Positions 27,095 through 35,887 of a DNA stretch of 64,000 nt are shown here, piece by piece. Source of the stretch: Clostridiaceae bacterium 14S0207 (GTDB taxonomy: Bacteria; Bacillota; Clostridia; Clostridiales; Clostridiaceae). Position 1 is the stretch's first letter, and each line of letters starts with the position of its first letter. Location of the stretch: assembly GCA_003288255.1 (NCBI GenBank), contig CP026600.1:2885481-2949480 (forward strand). Reading direction: 5' to 3'. Position numbers and translations under genes: made by a program. The notes beneath the pieces were generated by a model. The model searched no databases and was not told the DNA's origin. It saw nothing but the letters and a program-made list of their open reading frames with translations.

Positions 27095-27292
27095 CTATTT
27101 CTCTACACTAGCATTTAAAGCCTTGATTAATTCATCTAAGTCCATTCCATGAACCATAGCTGCCTCTTCAATTGTTTCAGCTTGAGCTGATGGACAACCA
27201 ACACATCCCATACCAAATCCCATTAATACTTCTATTGTTTCTGGATATTCCCTAACGATTTCTCCGATAGTCATATCTTTATTTATTTTCAT
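27095..27292 (-). CDS. DUF1858 domain protein
   Basis: This 65-residue protein consists entirely of a DUF1858 domain, the fold also seen at the N-terminus of ScdA/RIC iron-sulfur repair proteins. The typical pattern is a short helical bundle with GEIVREYPE and [20 protein letters not shown], where the CVGC pair may bind metal or form a disulfide. AAAGGAG sits just before the ATG at 27292, so the upstream ATG at 27313 is unlikely. Its role may lie in redox or Fe-S maintenance, but no partner gene is adjacent. Confidence 0.85.
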   Translation of the reverse strand: MKINKDMTIGEIVREYPETIEVLMGFGMGCVGCPSAQAETIEEAAMVHGMDLDELIKALNASVEK

Positions 27293-27411
27293 GTTTTTCT
27301 CTCCTTTAACCATAAACTATTTAATTTATTAAATTCTTTTTTATTATAACTCTTTTTACATATTTTTAGTATAGATAATATTAATTAATAAAGGCATATA
27401 TATTAACCTTA

Positions 27412-27457
27412 AAAATATAAAGAGTTAACAAATTAAATGTCAACTCTTTATATTTTA
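27412..27457 (-). terminator. purA terminator
   Basis: Long stem with arms at 27412-27430 and 27439-27457 (AAATATAAAGAGTT pairing with AACTCTTTATATTT), with T residues after it on the minus strand. Confidence 0.8.
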
Positions 27458-27466
27458 ATTAATTTA

Positions 27467-28753
27467 TTAAATTTCTGATATTCTCATAGTTTGATCTCTT
27501 TTTGGTCCTACTGAAACTATAGAAATCTTAGTATCTGTTAATTCTTCTATTCTCTTTAAGTATTTCTTAGCATTTTCTGGGATTTCATCATAACTTCTTG
27601 CATCTGCAATGCTTTCATCCCAACCTTCGAACTCTTCATAAATCGGCTTACATTTCGCTAAATCATCAAGGCTAGCTGGGAAGTAATCTATAACTTTTCC
27701 ATCTAACTCATATCCTACACACATTTTAACTTTATCTATTCCAGCTAATGTATCCATTTTAGTTATTGCAAAGCTAGTAAGTCCACAAACTCTAGCTGTA
27801 GTTTTTAATATTACAATATCTAACCAACCACATCTTCTAGCTCTTCCTGTAGTAACTCCATATTCATGTCCTACTGTTCTTATATGTTCTCCCATTTCAT
27901 CAAATAATTCTGTTGGGAATGGTCCTTTACCTACTCTTGTTGTATAAGCCTTACCAATACCTACTGCATTAGTAATCATTGTAGGTCCTACACCAGCTCC
28001 TGTACATACTCCGCCAGCTACAGTATTTGATGATGTTACATATGGATATGTTCCGTAATCTATATCTAGAAGCATACCTTGGGCACCCTCAAATAAAACA
28101 TTTTTATCCTTTTTAACGGCATTATAAATCTCAACTGAAGTTTCTTTTACAAATGGTTTTAATCTTCTTCCGAATTCAACATACTGTTCATAAACTTCAT
28201 TAAAGTCTAATGCAGTACCACCAAATATATCTACAATCATCTTATTTTTAATTTCTAAATTAGCTTCTAATTTTTCTTTTAATACCTTTGGATCAATGAC
28301 ATCACAGATTCTTATTCCACTTCTTTCAACTTTATCTGTGTAACAAGGACCTATACCTTTACCTGTAGTCCCTATATCATTTTTTCCTCTCCACTTTTCT
28401 TTAGCGCCATCTAATAATTTATGATAAGGCATGATAACTTGAGCTCTATCACTAATTAAAAGTCTTTCTGGAGTTACATCTACTCCTAATCCTTTTAAAT
28501 AATCTATTTCTGTGAATAAAGCTTCTGGATCAATAACTACACCATTTCCAAGAATATTAATTTTATCTTCATACAATATACCTGATGGTACTAAATGTAA
28601 TTTATATTCCTTTTCACCAACAACTACTGTGTGTCCTGCATTATTTCCACCTTGAAATCTAACTACTACTTCTGCCTCTTCTGCTAAGTAATCAGTCATC
28701 TTTCCTTTTCCTTCGTCACCCCATTGAGCTCCAAGTACTATAAAAGCTGCCAT
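27467..28753 (-). CDS. purA: adenylosuccinate synthetase
   Basis: The enzyme joins IMP and aspartate with GTP to give adenylosuccinate, the first committed step from IMP to AMP. At 428 residues it has the usual length. Diagnostic motifs are present: [11 protein letters not shown] at the N-terminus with the catalytic Asp, NNAGHTV, the IMP-site TTGKGIGP and the C-terminal GPKRDQT. GAGAGG precedes the ATG. It stands alone with a terminator on each side. I see no purine riboswitch in the upstream 180 bp. Confidence 0.97.
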   Translation of the reverse strand: MAAFIVLGAQWGDEGKGKMTDYLAEEAEVVVRFQGGNNAGHTVVVGEKEYKLHLVPSGILYEDKINILGNGVVIDPEALFTEIDYLKGLGVDVTPERLLISDRAQVIMPYHKLLDGAKEKWRGKNDIGTTGKGIGPCYTDKVERSGIRICDVIDPKVLKEKLEANLEIKNKMIVDIFGGTALDFNEVYEQYVEFGRRLKPFVKETSVEIYNAVKKDKNVLFEGAQGMLLDIDYGTYPYVTSSNTVAGGVCTGAGVGPTMITNAVGIGKAYTTRVGKGPFPTELFDEMGEHIRTVGHEYGVTTGRARRCGWLDIVILKTTARVCGLTSFAITKMDTLAGIDKVKMCVGYELDGKVIDYFPASLDDLAKCKPIYEEFEGWDESIADARSYDEIPENAKKYLKRIEELTDTKISIVSVGPKRDQTMRISEI

Positions 28754-28932
28754 ATTGCATTCCTCTCTTTCATCATAAAAGATTTCTTATTTTATATATT
28801 AATTATGTTCTCAATAAACTTTATTTATGTAATACATACCTTTTAATCTTATCAGAATATTAAACAAATATCAATATATAAAACGAATTATATTATATTT
28901 TTTTTATATATTGTTCGTAATTGTAGTGTTTT

Positions 28933-28980
28933 AAATAAAAAAGCTTACCTTGTAACATGTCTTGGTAAACTTTTTTATTT
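28933..28980. terminator. terminator downstream of the COG2509 gene
   Basis: An A-rich arm with GCTTACC pairs with GGTAAAC and a T-rich arm (one mismatch), with A-runs on the left and T-runs on the right. It can serve the minus gene ending at 28990. The rest of the gap to purA shows no gene. Confidence 0.65.
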
Positions 28981-28989
28981 ACTAAAATA

Positions 28990-30366
28990 TTAATATTGTT
29001 TTAATAAATTTTGAGCAACATATATTCCACTTGCGGCAGCTTGAGATAATGAATGTGTTACTCCTGAACAATCGCCTAAAACATATAAATCTTTAATGCT
29101 TGTCTCTAAATTTTTATCTACTTGTACTGCACAATTATAAAATTTCACTTCTACTCCATATAATAAGGTATCTTCATTAGCGGTACCTGGTGCAATTTTA
29201 TCTAGTGCATAAATCATTTCTATAATATCATCTAATTGTCTTTTTGGTAGAACTAAACTTAAATCTCCAGGGGTAGCCTTTAAAGTGGGTCTTGTAAAAC
29301 TTTTATTTAAAGTCCTCTCTGTACTTCTATGTCCCTTAATTAAATCTCCAAATCTTTGAACCAAAACTCCTCCACCCAACATATTACTAAGTCTTGCTAT
29401 TGATTCACCATATTCATTACTATTTTTAAACGGTTCTGTAAATTTATTAGATACTAATAAAGCAAAATTTGTGTTTTCAGTATGCAATTCAGGATTAGAA
29501 TAACTATGTCCATTTACAGTTATTATTCCATTTGTATTCTCGCTAACAACCTCTCCATGAGGATTCATACAAAATGTTCTAACAAGATCAGAATGACTTT
29601 TTGTTCTATATACTATCTTACTCTCATAAACATCACTTGTTATATGTTCAAATACATCCGCTGGTAATTCTATGCGCACTCCTATATCAACTCTATTACT
29701 TTCAGTTTTTATATCTAATTTATCACATAAGCCTGAAGTCCATTTAGATCCTGAACGACCCGTAGCCAAGATTAATTTTTCACCTATATATATATCATTT
29801 TTAGTTATAACTTTAAATATGCTTTTTTCCTCATTCTTAATAACATCTATAACTTCTGTGTCAAAAATTATATTAACCTTATTTTTTAATTCATTATACA
29901 TTCTAGTTAATATTTTTACATTTCTATCTGTTCCTAGATGTCTAACCTTTGCATCTAATAAATGTAAATCATATTGAATTGCCTTTCTTTTTAATTCAGA
30001 ATTTGTAGTAGAGTATAACCTTGCATCACTACCACCCAAACTACAAAGTATGGAATCTACATAATTCATAAGCTCTAAAGCATGTTTTTCTCCTACATAT
30101 TTATATAATTCCCCACCAAAATTATTCGTAATATTATACTTTCCATCTGATAGTGTTCCTGCTCCACCATAGCCATTCATTATATTGCATATATCACAAT
30201 GAATACAATTCTTTATCCTATCACCATCTATAGGACAATGTCTTTTTTCTATACTATGGCCTTTCTCTATAATTAAAACTTTTAAATTTTTACTTTTTCT
30301 TGTAAGTTCATAAGCTGTAAAAATCCCACTAGCACCTGCTCCAACAATAATAACATCATATTGCAT
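28990..30366 (-). CDS. FAD-dependent dehydrogenase, COG2509 type
   Basis: This 458-residue flavoprotein starts with VGAGASGIF and contains the family-specific cysteine block CPIDG...NCIHCDIC followed by GYGGAGTLSDGK near residue 75. The C-terminus has the FAD motif YVLGDCSGVTHSLSQAAASG. COG2509 proteins are widespread in anaerobes, and no reaction is established. The four cysteines could bind a metal or Fe-S centre. TAGGAGG lies before the ATG. It is monocistronic and divergent from pgsA. Confidence 0.85.
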   Translation of the reverse strand: MQYDVIIVGAGASGIFTAYELTRKSKNLKVLIIEKGHSIEKRHCPIDGDRIKNCIHCDICNIMNGYGGAGTLSDGKYNITNNFGGELYKYVGEKHALELMNYVDSILCSLGGSDARLYSTTNSELKRKAIQYDLHLLDAKVRHLGTDRNVKILTRMYNELKNKVNIIFDTEVIDVIKNEEKSIFKVITKNDIYIGEKLILATGRSGSKWTSGLCDKLDIKTESNRVDIGVRIELPADVFEHITSDVYESKIVYRTKSHSDLVRTFCMNPHGEVVSENTNGIITVNGHSYSNPELHTENTNFALLVSNKFTEPFKNSNEYGESIARLSNMLGGGVLVQRFGDLIKGHRSTERTLNKSFTRPTLKATPGDLSLVLPKRQLDDIIEMIYALDKIAPGTANEDTLLYGVEVKFYNCAVQVDKNLETSIKDLYVLGDCSGVTHSLSQAAASGIYVAQNLLKQY

Positions 30367-30645
30367 TACAACTACCTCCTACAACATTCGTATATTTAAT
30401 TTTAAAATAAAAAATTTTTTGATTTTAAATAACCACCGCTTATTATACTATCAAACCTAATCCTAAGCATCAAGAGCAATCACGAATATTTATAGTAAAT
30501 TTTTTATTAATATTCGTTATGTTGTATTTAATAATTTATATCCTTTAAATATATCCTTTTTTAGCACTTTTAATGTTATAATTTTCATATATAATATATA
30601 AATGTACTTTATAATATTATGATTGTTTTTAAAGGAGGTAAACTG

Positions 30646-31173
30646 ATGAATATACCTAACATTTTATCTATAATTCGCTTGGGGTTAATACCTTTATTTA
30701 TATTCTTATTCTTTTCTGCATATACAAATTCTTTAATATATGCAATAATAATATTCTTAATCTCAGGTATAACAGATGTGTTGGATGGATATATAGCAAG
30801 AAAATTTAACTTAATAACTAAATTGGGAACAGTTCTAGATCCTTTAGCAGATAAACTTATGTTAATTACGGTTTTACTTTGTTTGGGTATAAAAAGCTAT
30901 ATTCCTCTATGGTTACCTATTATTGTTATTATTAAGGAAATTTCAATGATATGCGGTGGTTTCTTTTTATATAATAAAGACACTGTAGTTCCTTCTAATA
31001 TATTTGGCAAATTAGCTACATTTTTATTTTACGTTTCAATATCTATTTTATATTTTAATAATAAAATAGGATTATATATGTTATATGCTTCTTTAATAGC
31101 TACCTTGATAGCATTTATTAGCTATTTAACCAAATACATTGAGCTTAGAAAATACGAAAATAAGGAAAAATAA
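30646..31173 (+). CDS. pgsA: CDP-diacylglycerol-glycerol-3-phosphate 3-phosphatidyltransferase
   Basis: The enzyme makes phosphatidylglycerol phosphate, the committed step to phosphatidylglycerol and cardiolipin. This 175-residue integral membrane protein has the CDP-alcohol phosphotransferase signature: DGYIAR, then eight residues, GTVLDPLAD, with the metal-binding aspartates in place. About five membrane segments follow. AAAGGAGG is well placed before the ATG at 30646, so the longer frame from 30619 is not the start. The 279 bp upstream, shared with the divergent flavoprotein gene, contains no other gene. Confidence 0.92.
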   Translation: MNIPNILSIIRLGLIPLFIFLFFSAYTNSLIYAIIIFLISGITDVLDGYIARKFNLITKLGTVLDPLADKLMLITVLLCLGIKSYIPLWLPIIVIIKEISMICGGFFLYNKDTVVPSNIFGKLATFLFYVSISILYFNNKIGLYMLYASLIATLIAFISYLTKYIELRKYENKEK

Positions 31174-31185
31174 GGTTAATAAAAA

Positions 31186-31219
31186 AATAAAACCCAAATT
31201 TTAAAATCTGGGTTTTATT
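31186..31219. terminator. bidirectional terminator between pgsA and the DUF3006 gene
   Basis: AATAAAACCCA at 31186-31196 pairs with TGGGTTTTATT at 31209-31219. A- and T-runs flank it, and its right arm overlaps the stop codon of the minus-strand DUF3006 gene. Confidence 0.85.
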
Positions 31220-31430
31220 ATCTCCATAAATCTTCTAGCAACTTTTCTATTTCTTTTTGTTTTTTTAAAGTTTCATCTTTATCAATAAATATTTCTTTAT
31301 TAATTATATTTATAACCATCTGTTCTTTTGCATCCTTAGGAAGTTCTGATTTCTTTAAAGTAATAATATTTCTATCCTCTAGTTCTATGATAGCAAATTC
31401 TCCTTCAAATCTATCAATTATACCTTTCAT
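31218..31430 (-). CDS. DUF3006 protein
   Basis: This 70-residue protein matches the DUF3006 pattern: a beta-strand barrel-like start MKGIIDRFEGEFAIIELED and a helical end rich in Lys/Glu. Such proteins are common in clostridia and have no known role. Its start is two bases after the yhaM stop, with AAAAGGAG upstream, so it is translated from the yhaM message. Its stop lies within the terminator arm. Confidence 0.85.
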   Translation of the reverse strand: MKGIIDRFEGEFAIIELEDRNIITLKKSELPKDAKEQMVINIINKEIFIDKDETLKKQKEIEKLLEDLWR

Positions 31431-31432
31431 AT

Positions 31433-32404
31433 TTATTGCTCCTTTTTTAGTTTACTTCTATAAATACTTAAATTATCTAAGGACCAAATTTTTTCTGAGA
31501 ATTTTCCCTCTTCTGTTTCACTTATAGCTTTTTGCATATCGTACATTCTAGCATCCATTATATCTAGATGATGTAATAATTCTGCCTCTGGAATCATCGG
31601 TTTCTTAGGACTTCCATACTCCGCTTCATAATGATGTGATAAAATCATATGTTGAAGTAACATAGATACTTCTTTATCTGCTGCCACCTTTCCTGCAGCT
31701 ACTTCTACCTGTCTAACCCCCATTATTATATGTCCTAATAATTGTCCTTCAATGGTATACTCATCTACAATTCCTAATTTACTAGAACTCATTTCTCCAA
31801 TTTTAGCAATGTCATGCAGTATAATACCTGCATATAATAAATCAGTATTTATAAATGTATATATTCTACTTAGTGCTTCTCCTGCCTTTAACATTGTTGT
31901 TGTATGATATAGTAATCCTGAACGTATAGAGTGATGATTTGATTTTGCAGCTGGATAATACATTATAGCTACATCCACTTGATCTAATATATATTCAACT
32001 ATATTTTTTATATCTAAATTCTTTATTTTATTTTTAAATTCCAATACTTCTTCAAACATAACCTTAGGATCTATGGGTGCTACAGGTATAAAATCCTCTG
32101 CATGAACTTCTTGTTCCTCTGATATTGGATCAATTGCATCTATTTTAAATTGTAATTTACCTTTCCATTCAACTATATTTCCCTTCACATTAACTAGCAT
32201 GTTTTCTTTTATAACATTATCTTGACCTGACCTACAATCCCAAAGTTTAGCATTCACAACCCCTGTTTTATCCATTAAATTAATATCTAAAAACTTAGCA
32301 TTGCTCCCATTAGTTAACCTACAAGTACAGTTCTTAACAAAAAAAACTCCCTGTACTTTATCACCTTTTTTTAGCTCACTTATAGTTGTTTTGCTTTCTA
32401 CCAT
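31433..32404 (-). CDS. yhaM: 3'-5' exoribonuclease YhaM
   Basis: YhaM degrades RNA and single-stranded DNA from the 3' end and trims mRNA ends in Firmicutes. The 323-residue protein has an N-terminal OB-fold (about 1-100, with VNAKLWDCR) and an HD domain from about 160: HSIRSGLLYHT, then LLYAGIILHDIAKIGE with the HD pair, then a later His pair in LLQHMILSHHYEAEYGSPK. AAGGAG precedes the ATG. It is followed by the DUF3006 gene in one operon. Confidence 0.93.
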   Translation of the reverse strand: MVESKTTISELKKGDKVQGVFFVKNCTCRLTNGSNAKFLDINLMDKTGVVNAKLWDCRSGQDNVIKENMLVNVKGNIVEWKGKLQFKIDAIDPISEEQEVHAEDFIPVAPIDPKVMFEEVLEFKNKIKNLDIKNIVEYILDQVDVAIMYYPAAKSNHHSIRSGLLYHTTTMLKAGEALSRIYTFINTDLLYAGIILHDIAKIGEMSSSKLGIVDEYTIEGQLLGHIIMGVRQVEVAAGKVAADKEVSMLLQHMILSHHYEAEYGSPKKPMIPEAELLHHLDIMDARMYDMQKAISETEEGKFSEKIWSLDNLSIYRSKLKKEQ

Positions 32405-32479
32405 AGAATTTATCTCCTTAAAAATTATTACTTATTATAATTATTTTAACCCTTATATGATAATTATACAAACTAAAAT

Positions 32480-32516
32480 AAAAAGAGTTATCAAATTGCA
32501 CATGATAACTCTTTTA
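32480..32516 (-). terminator. terminator of the LCP gene
   Basis: AAAAGAGTTATCA pairs with TGATAACTCTTTT around a 9-base loop; T residues follow on the minus strand. It is 11 bp after the LCP stop at 32527. Confidence 0.8.
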
Positions 32517-32526
32517 TGTTTAGAAT

Positions 32527-33903
32527 TTAATTTCCTTGGGGTGCTGGTTGCTGATCCGGTTTTTGTTCTGGTTGCGGATCAGGCTTTGGTTCCGGCTTTG
32601 GTTCCGGCTTTGGTTCTGGCTTTGGTTCTGGCTTTAGTTCTGGTTTTGGTTCCGGTTTTGGCTCTGGTTTTGGCTCTGGTTTTGGCTCTGGTTTTGACTC
32701 TGGTTTTGGTTGTGGTCTTGATTCTGGTCTTGATTCTGGAACATAATTATTATTATTATCATCATTATCATTGTATTTCTTCTTTGTTGACTTTTTAGTA
32801 TCAATATTATCTTGATATTTTCTATCACTTTCATTTCTATCCACATTTACATCATTCCCAGAATTGCTATTTCCTTGTCTTTCACCTTCATATTTAAATT
32901 GAGGATACTTATTTTCATCATACGGAATATCTTCAAATATGAAATCATGTAAAACCTTTTTATTGTCTTTTAAATCCATTATATGAACCCAACCTACTTT
33001 TCTATTTAAAATTAACCCTTCACTTAACTTATCTGTTGGTATTTGTAACTTTTGTACATCAAAATTACTATCTTGTTTTGAACTTATATCTACAATTGTA
33101 TATGCAAATTTTAATGCATCAGCTATACTTATATTTGTTTTTAAATAAGGTAATAATTTATCTGCAATTGAAGGATATTTCATCTTTGAAGTTTGAGGAA
33201 GTTTAGATATTAACTGTTGTATAACTTCTCTTTGTCTTCTTGCCCTATCATAAGTTCCATTTCCAACATGTCTCATTCTTGAAAAAGCTAGTGCTTGTTG
33301 TCCATTTAAAAGTTGCTTTCCTGGTTTTTGTATGTATATGGCATCTTTTTTAGATAACTTAGAATTATCTTCAATCTCAAGATCTATACATCTATTTAAT
33401 TCCTTCACTTCAGCTTCATTTTTTACTTCTAGTTCTACACCACCTACACCATTGATTAGTTCCTTAAAACCATCAAAATCTATAGTAGCATAATTGTCTA
33501 ATCTAACATTAAAGTTTTCTTCTATAGTTTTTCTTAAAAGTTCGATACCACCATAACCATAGGCATGAGTTAATTTCTGTTTTCCATGTCCTGGTATATC
33601 TACGAAGGCATCTCGCATTAAAGATGTTAACTTGATTTTTCCATGAACATTATCAATAGTTAATATAGTTAAAGCATCTGAGTGACTTGGATCCCCTGTA
33701 CCTCTTGTATCAATTCCGATTAATAATATATTAGATATCCCATCAACACCTTTATACTTATTAGGATCTCTATCTTGTGTTTTATTCTGATTATCTCCTA
33801 CATATATCTGGTTATATTTTTGCCATAAATATAGTCCGCCGGATATTACTATTGCAAAGATTATAACTAACGTAAGCAGAATAGCTTTCTTCTTCTTAGA
33901 CAA
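32527..33903 (-). CDS. LytR-CpsA-Psr (LCP) family protein with Lys-Pro-Glu repeat tail
   Basis: LCP enzymes transfer teichoic acids or polysaccharides from lipid carriers to peptidoglycan outside the cell. The 458-residue protein has one N-terminal membrane anchor (about 5-27) and the LCP domain with [10 protein letters not shown], the SLMRDAF motif, [10 protein letters not shown] and [19 protein letters not shown], where the arginines bind the pyrophosphate. After residue 350 comes an Asn/Asp-rich linker and then about 15 KPEP-type repeats coded by near-identical 12-bp units (32580-32720). The proline-rich tail should span the wall. Start is TTG behind AAAGGAG. No other wall genes adjoin. 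Confidence 0.92.
   Translation of the reverse strand: MSKKKKAILLTLVIIFAIVISGGLYLWQKYNQIYVGDNQNKTQDRDPNKYKGVDGISNILLIGIDTRGTGDPSHSDALTILTIDNVHGKIKLTSLMRDAFVDIPGHGKQKLTHAYGYGGIELLRKTIEENFNVRLDNYATIDFDGFKELINGVGGVELEVKNEAEVKELNRCIDLEIEDNSKLSKKDAIYIQKPGKQLLNGQQALAFSRMRHVGNGTYDRARRQREVIQQLISKLPQTSKMKYPSIADKLLPYLKTNISIADALKFAYTIVDISSKQDSNFDVQKLQIPTDKLSEGLILNRKVGWVHIMDLKDNKKVLHDFIFEDIPYDENKYPQFKYEGERQGNSNSGNDVNVDRNESDRKYQDNIDTKKSTKKKYNDNDDNNNNYVPESRPESRPQPKPESKPEPKPEPKPEPKPEPKPELKPEPKPEPKPEPKPEPKPDPQPEQKPDQQPAPQGN
32580..32720 (-). repeat. 12-bp tandem repeat coding KPEP units
   Basis: Repeated GGCTTTGGTTCC and variants (plus strand) encode the Pro/Glu/Lys tail of the LCP protein. Copy-number change keeps the reading frame, so tail length can vary without loss of function. 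The same DNA makes Asn/Gln-rich artefacts in other frames. Confidence 0.8.
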
Positions 33904-34111
33904 AATATATCCTCTCCTTTTTTAAGTTTCATTAACCTTGAAGTCACAATATAAAATCTTATTTTATTATTTTCTTTTACTTATACTATTATATATTATA
34001 TAGTTCTTCATATTAAGTTACAATTCTATTAATTTTTAAAAAATTTTTCATATGATTAACTTTTTAGTAGAATTATTACCTTATGAATATTATAAAACTT
34101 TTTGATAATAC

Positions 34112-34117
34112 TATAAT
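34112..34117 (+). promoter_or_regulatory. probable -10 element of the 37-codon gene
   Basis: A consensus TATAAT lies 37 bp before the ATG at 34154. A matching -35 is poor. The rest of the 250 bp between the LCP gene and this one shows nothing else. Confidence 0.4.
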
Positions 34118-34153
34118 TAAACTTATTTATACAAATTATTGGAGGTAAATTAA

Positions 34154-34267
34154 ATGAAAAGCGAAAAACAAATGAAAAAAAATAAGATGGAAGATTGCAA
34201 AACATCAGATTGCAAGTCAAGTAAACAACCAAAAAGAAAAAAAGATATGAATCCTGAAATGAAATAA
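34154..34267 (+). CDS. small basic Cys-containing protein, 37 residues
   Basis: This short gene begins with ATG behind a perfect GGAGG at 34141-34145 (8 bases apart) and is closed by TAA and then a strong terminator 14 bp later. The product, starting MKSEKQMKKNKMEDCK, is about one third Lys/Arg and has two cysteines in a C-x4-C arrangement, with no membrane segment. It has the layout of an independent gene rather than a leader peptide, because nothing follows it on the plus strand. I do not recognise the family; a nucleic-acid-binding or metal-linked peptide is possible but only a guess. Confidence 0.65.
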   Translation: MKSEKQMKKNKMEDCKTSDCKSSKQPKRKKDMNPEMK

Positions 34268-34281
34268 ATTTAGTGTTAAAC

Positions 34282-34321
34282 AAAAAACTACCGTAATAAA
34301 CTTTTATTACGGTAGTTTTTT
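34282..34321. terminator. perfect bidirectional terminator
   Basis: An 18-bp perfect stem (arms 34282-34299 and 34304-34321, core ACTACCGTAATAA) with a 4-base loop and T-runs in both directions. It ends the 37-codon gene and probably also the minus-strand TetR operon that stops at 34403. Confidence 0.9.
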
Positions 34322-34402
34322 GTTTGCATGATATAATTTATATAGTATATCTTTTACTTAAAAATTATATAAAACTAAAAAACAAATAACACCTAAGATT
34401 TA

Positions 34403-34960
34403 TTACACAGCAATAAATGTCATTACTGTTTTGTATAAGAATTGAATATTGTTTTTTCTCTCTTTTTTAAAAAAGTTCTCAAATATTATGGTTTGAAATA
34501 ATAATGTATATGCTAATTTTTCACATACATTACAATCTGACATCTCCTGTCCTTTAAAAAGTTTCTTTATTAAATTTGTTAGCTCGTCTAGCAAATTTTT
34601 CTCAAAATCTGCAATTTTGTTTTCTTTTTTTCCTTCTGCTTTTCTAATATCTATACCTATGCCTCTTCTATCACTCATATCATCATACAATACGATTATA
34701 AAATTACATACTCTCTCTTCTAATTTTTTTTCTTCATTAACTATCTTAGATAACTTAAAAAATGTTTTATCCCAACTATTACGAACAATTTTTAAATAAA
34801 GATCCTTTTTACTAGAATAATAATTATATAAGGTTCCTACTGCTATATCACATTCTCTAGCTATAGCCCTCATGTCCACTATATCATATCCAAATTCACA
34901 AAATAATTTACCCGCCTTTTTGTAAATCCTTTCTTCTATGTTGTTCAGTATTTTTGGCAT
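34403..34960 (-). CDS. TetR-family transcriptional regulator
   Basis: This 185-residue repressor-type protein has a TetR helix-turn-helix at about 28-50: MRAIARECDIAVGTLYNYYSSKKDLY, the usual recognition helix with the YYSSKKDLY end. The C-terminal ligand and dimer domain is not recognisable. TAGGAG precedes the ATG. It is the last gene of a minus-strand run with two small unknown genes (gaps of 35 and 21 bp), so it may control that operon. There is no transporter neighbour to suggest a ligand. Confidence 0.88.
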   Translation of the reverse strand: MPKILNNIEERIYKKAGKLFCEFGYDIVDMRAIARECDIAVGTLYNYYSSKKDLYLKIVRNSWDKTFFKLSKIVNEEKKLEERVCNFIIVLYDDMSDRRGIGIDIRKAEGKKENKIADFEKNLLDELTNLIKKLFKGQEMSDCNVCEKLAYTLLFQTIIFENFFKKERKNNIQFLYKTVMTFIAV

Positions 34961-34995
34961 GTAAATATTCTCCTAACTTATAAACTAAACTTTAA

Positions 34996-35322
34996 TTACA
35001 ATACTTTTCTTATATCATCCCCGATTAACTTTAGAGAATCATGTATTAATTGACCTATCTCTTCTTTATCTTGCTCTCTATTACTATCTAAAATAATTAT
35101 AGGTGAATTTTTACAGCAATTTCTGGCATAAAAAATTCCTCGTACGTTAAACCCCTCTAGATCCTTGTTGATATTTTCTAAATCTTCATAGGTTAAATTA
35201 TCCTTTGTGATTATAAAATTTATTCTATTAAATCCGTTGTGTATTTCTAAAATTAAGTTTCGTTGTTGCTTTCTTACTGTATTATTACTTACCTCTTTAA
35301 TAATTACACTCCTAATATTCAT
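34996..35322 (-). CDS. hypothetical protein, 108 residues
   Basis: I do not recognise this protein. It is soluble, mixed alpha/beta, with a Cys-Cys pair in ARNCCKNSPIIIL and an acidic C-terminal helix. A TAGGAG site is in place before the ATG. It lies between another unknown small gene and a TetR gene, all on the minus strand with short gaps, which points to one operon. No signal peptide or membrane segment is visible. Confidence 0.6.
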   Translation of the reverse strand: MNIRSVIIKEVSNNTVRKQQRNLILEIHNGFNRINFIITKDNLTYEDLENINKDLEGFNVRGIFYARNCCKNSPIIILDSNREQDKEEIGQLIHDSLKLIGDDIRKVL

Positions 35323-35343
35323 AAATACACTCCTATTAAAAAT

Positions 35344-35685
35344 TTATTTTATTTTCATTTGAACAAACTTTTCCTTTTCCTTTACAATTATAATTTTATC
35401 TAGATAGTCAATTTCAAAATTAACTATAGATGAATGAAGACTAGAATCCTGTAAAAAATGTAGTGTAGCCACATTGTTATCTTTGGCCGTACAAATTCTA
35501 ATTAAAATACTTTTTATCTGTGGAAATTGTATTCTAGATTTAATAAATGAAATATTCTTATCTTGTTCTAAATTTAAACACCTATTTCCAATTAATATAA
35601 TTAAGTCTATTTCCTCTGAATTTTGTTTTGTAATTCTTATAGGAAAATCACTATCTATATTTAGATTATTTTCATTATAATTCAT
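35344..35685 (-). CDS. hypothetical protein, 113 residues
   Basis: I do not recognise this protein. It is soluble and beta-rich, with strands such as IDLIILIGN and KSILIRICTA, and no catalytic motif that I can point to. A GGGAG stretch precedes the ATG at 35685, which I prefer to the earlier ATG at 35703 that overlaps that SD. It is the first gene of the three-gene run ending in tetR; the 200 bp upstream hold no other gene. Confidence 0.55.
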   Translation of the reverse strand: MNYNENNLNIDSDFPIRITKQNSEEIDLIILIGNRCLNLEQDKNISFIKSRIQFPQIKSILIRICTAKDNNVATLHFLQDSSLHSSIVNFEIDYLDKIIIVKEKEKFVQMKIK

Positions 35686-35887
35686 AATATCTTTGTCTCC
35701 CATTAAATAAAATATATTTTATTTACTAAATACTTTACTTTTTATACAGATTATATCATAGAAAGGTACTATTTACTTATATTATTATTCAATATTCAAA
35801 CAATTTTAACCTAAAATTCTTTTTAAAAAACAATTATTCTTTTATGATATAATTCAAAAGTAAATTATTAAAGGGAGATGATTAAAA

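Noticed and set aside
32634..32846. Asn/Gln-rich frame inside the LCP gene, and the Leu/Val-rich plus-strand frame 32301-32798
   Set aside because: Both are artefacts of the 12-bp repeat read in other frames.
34056..34283. 75-codon minus-strand frame
   Set aside because: It is antisense to the 37-codon gene, which has SD, stop and terminator in proper order; this frame has none of them.
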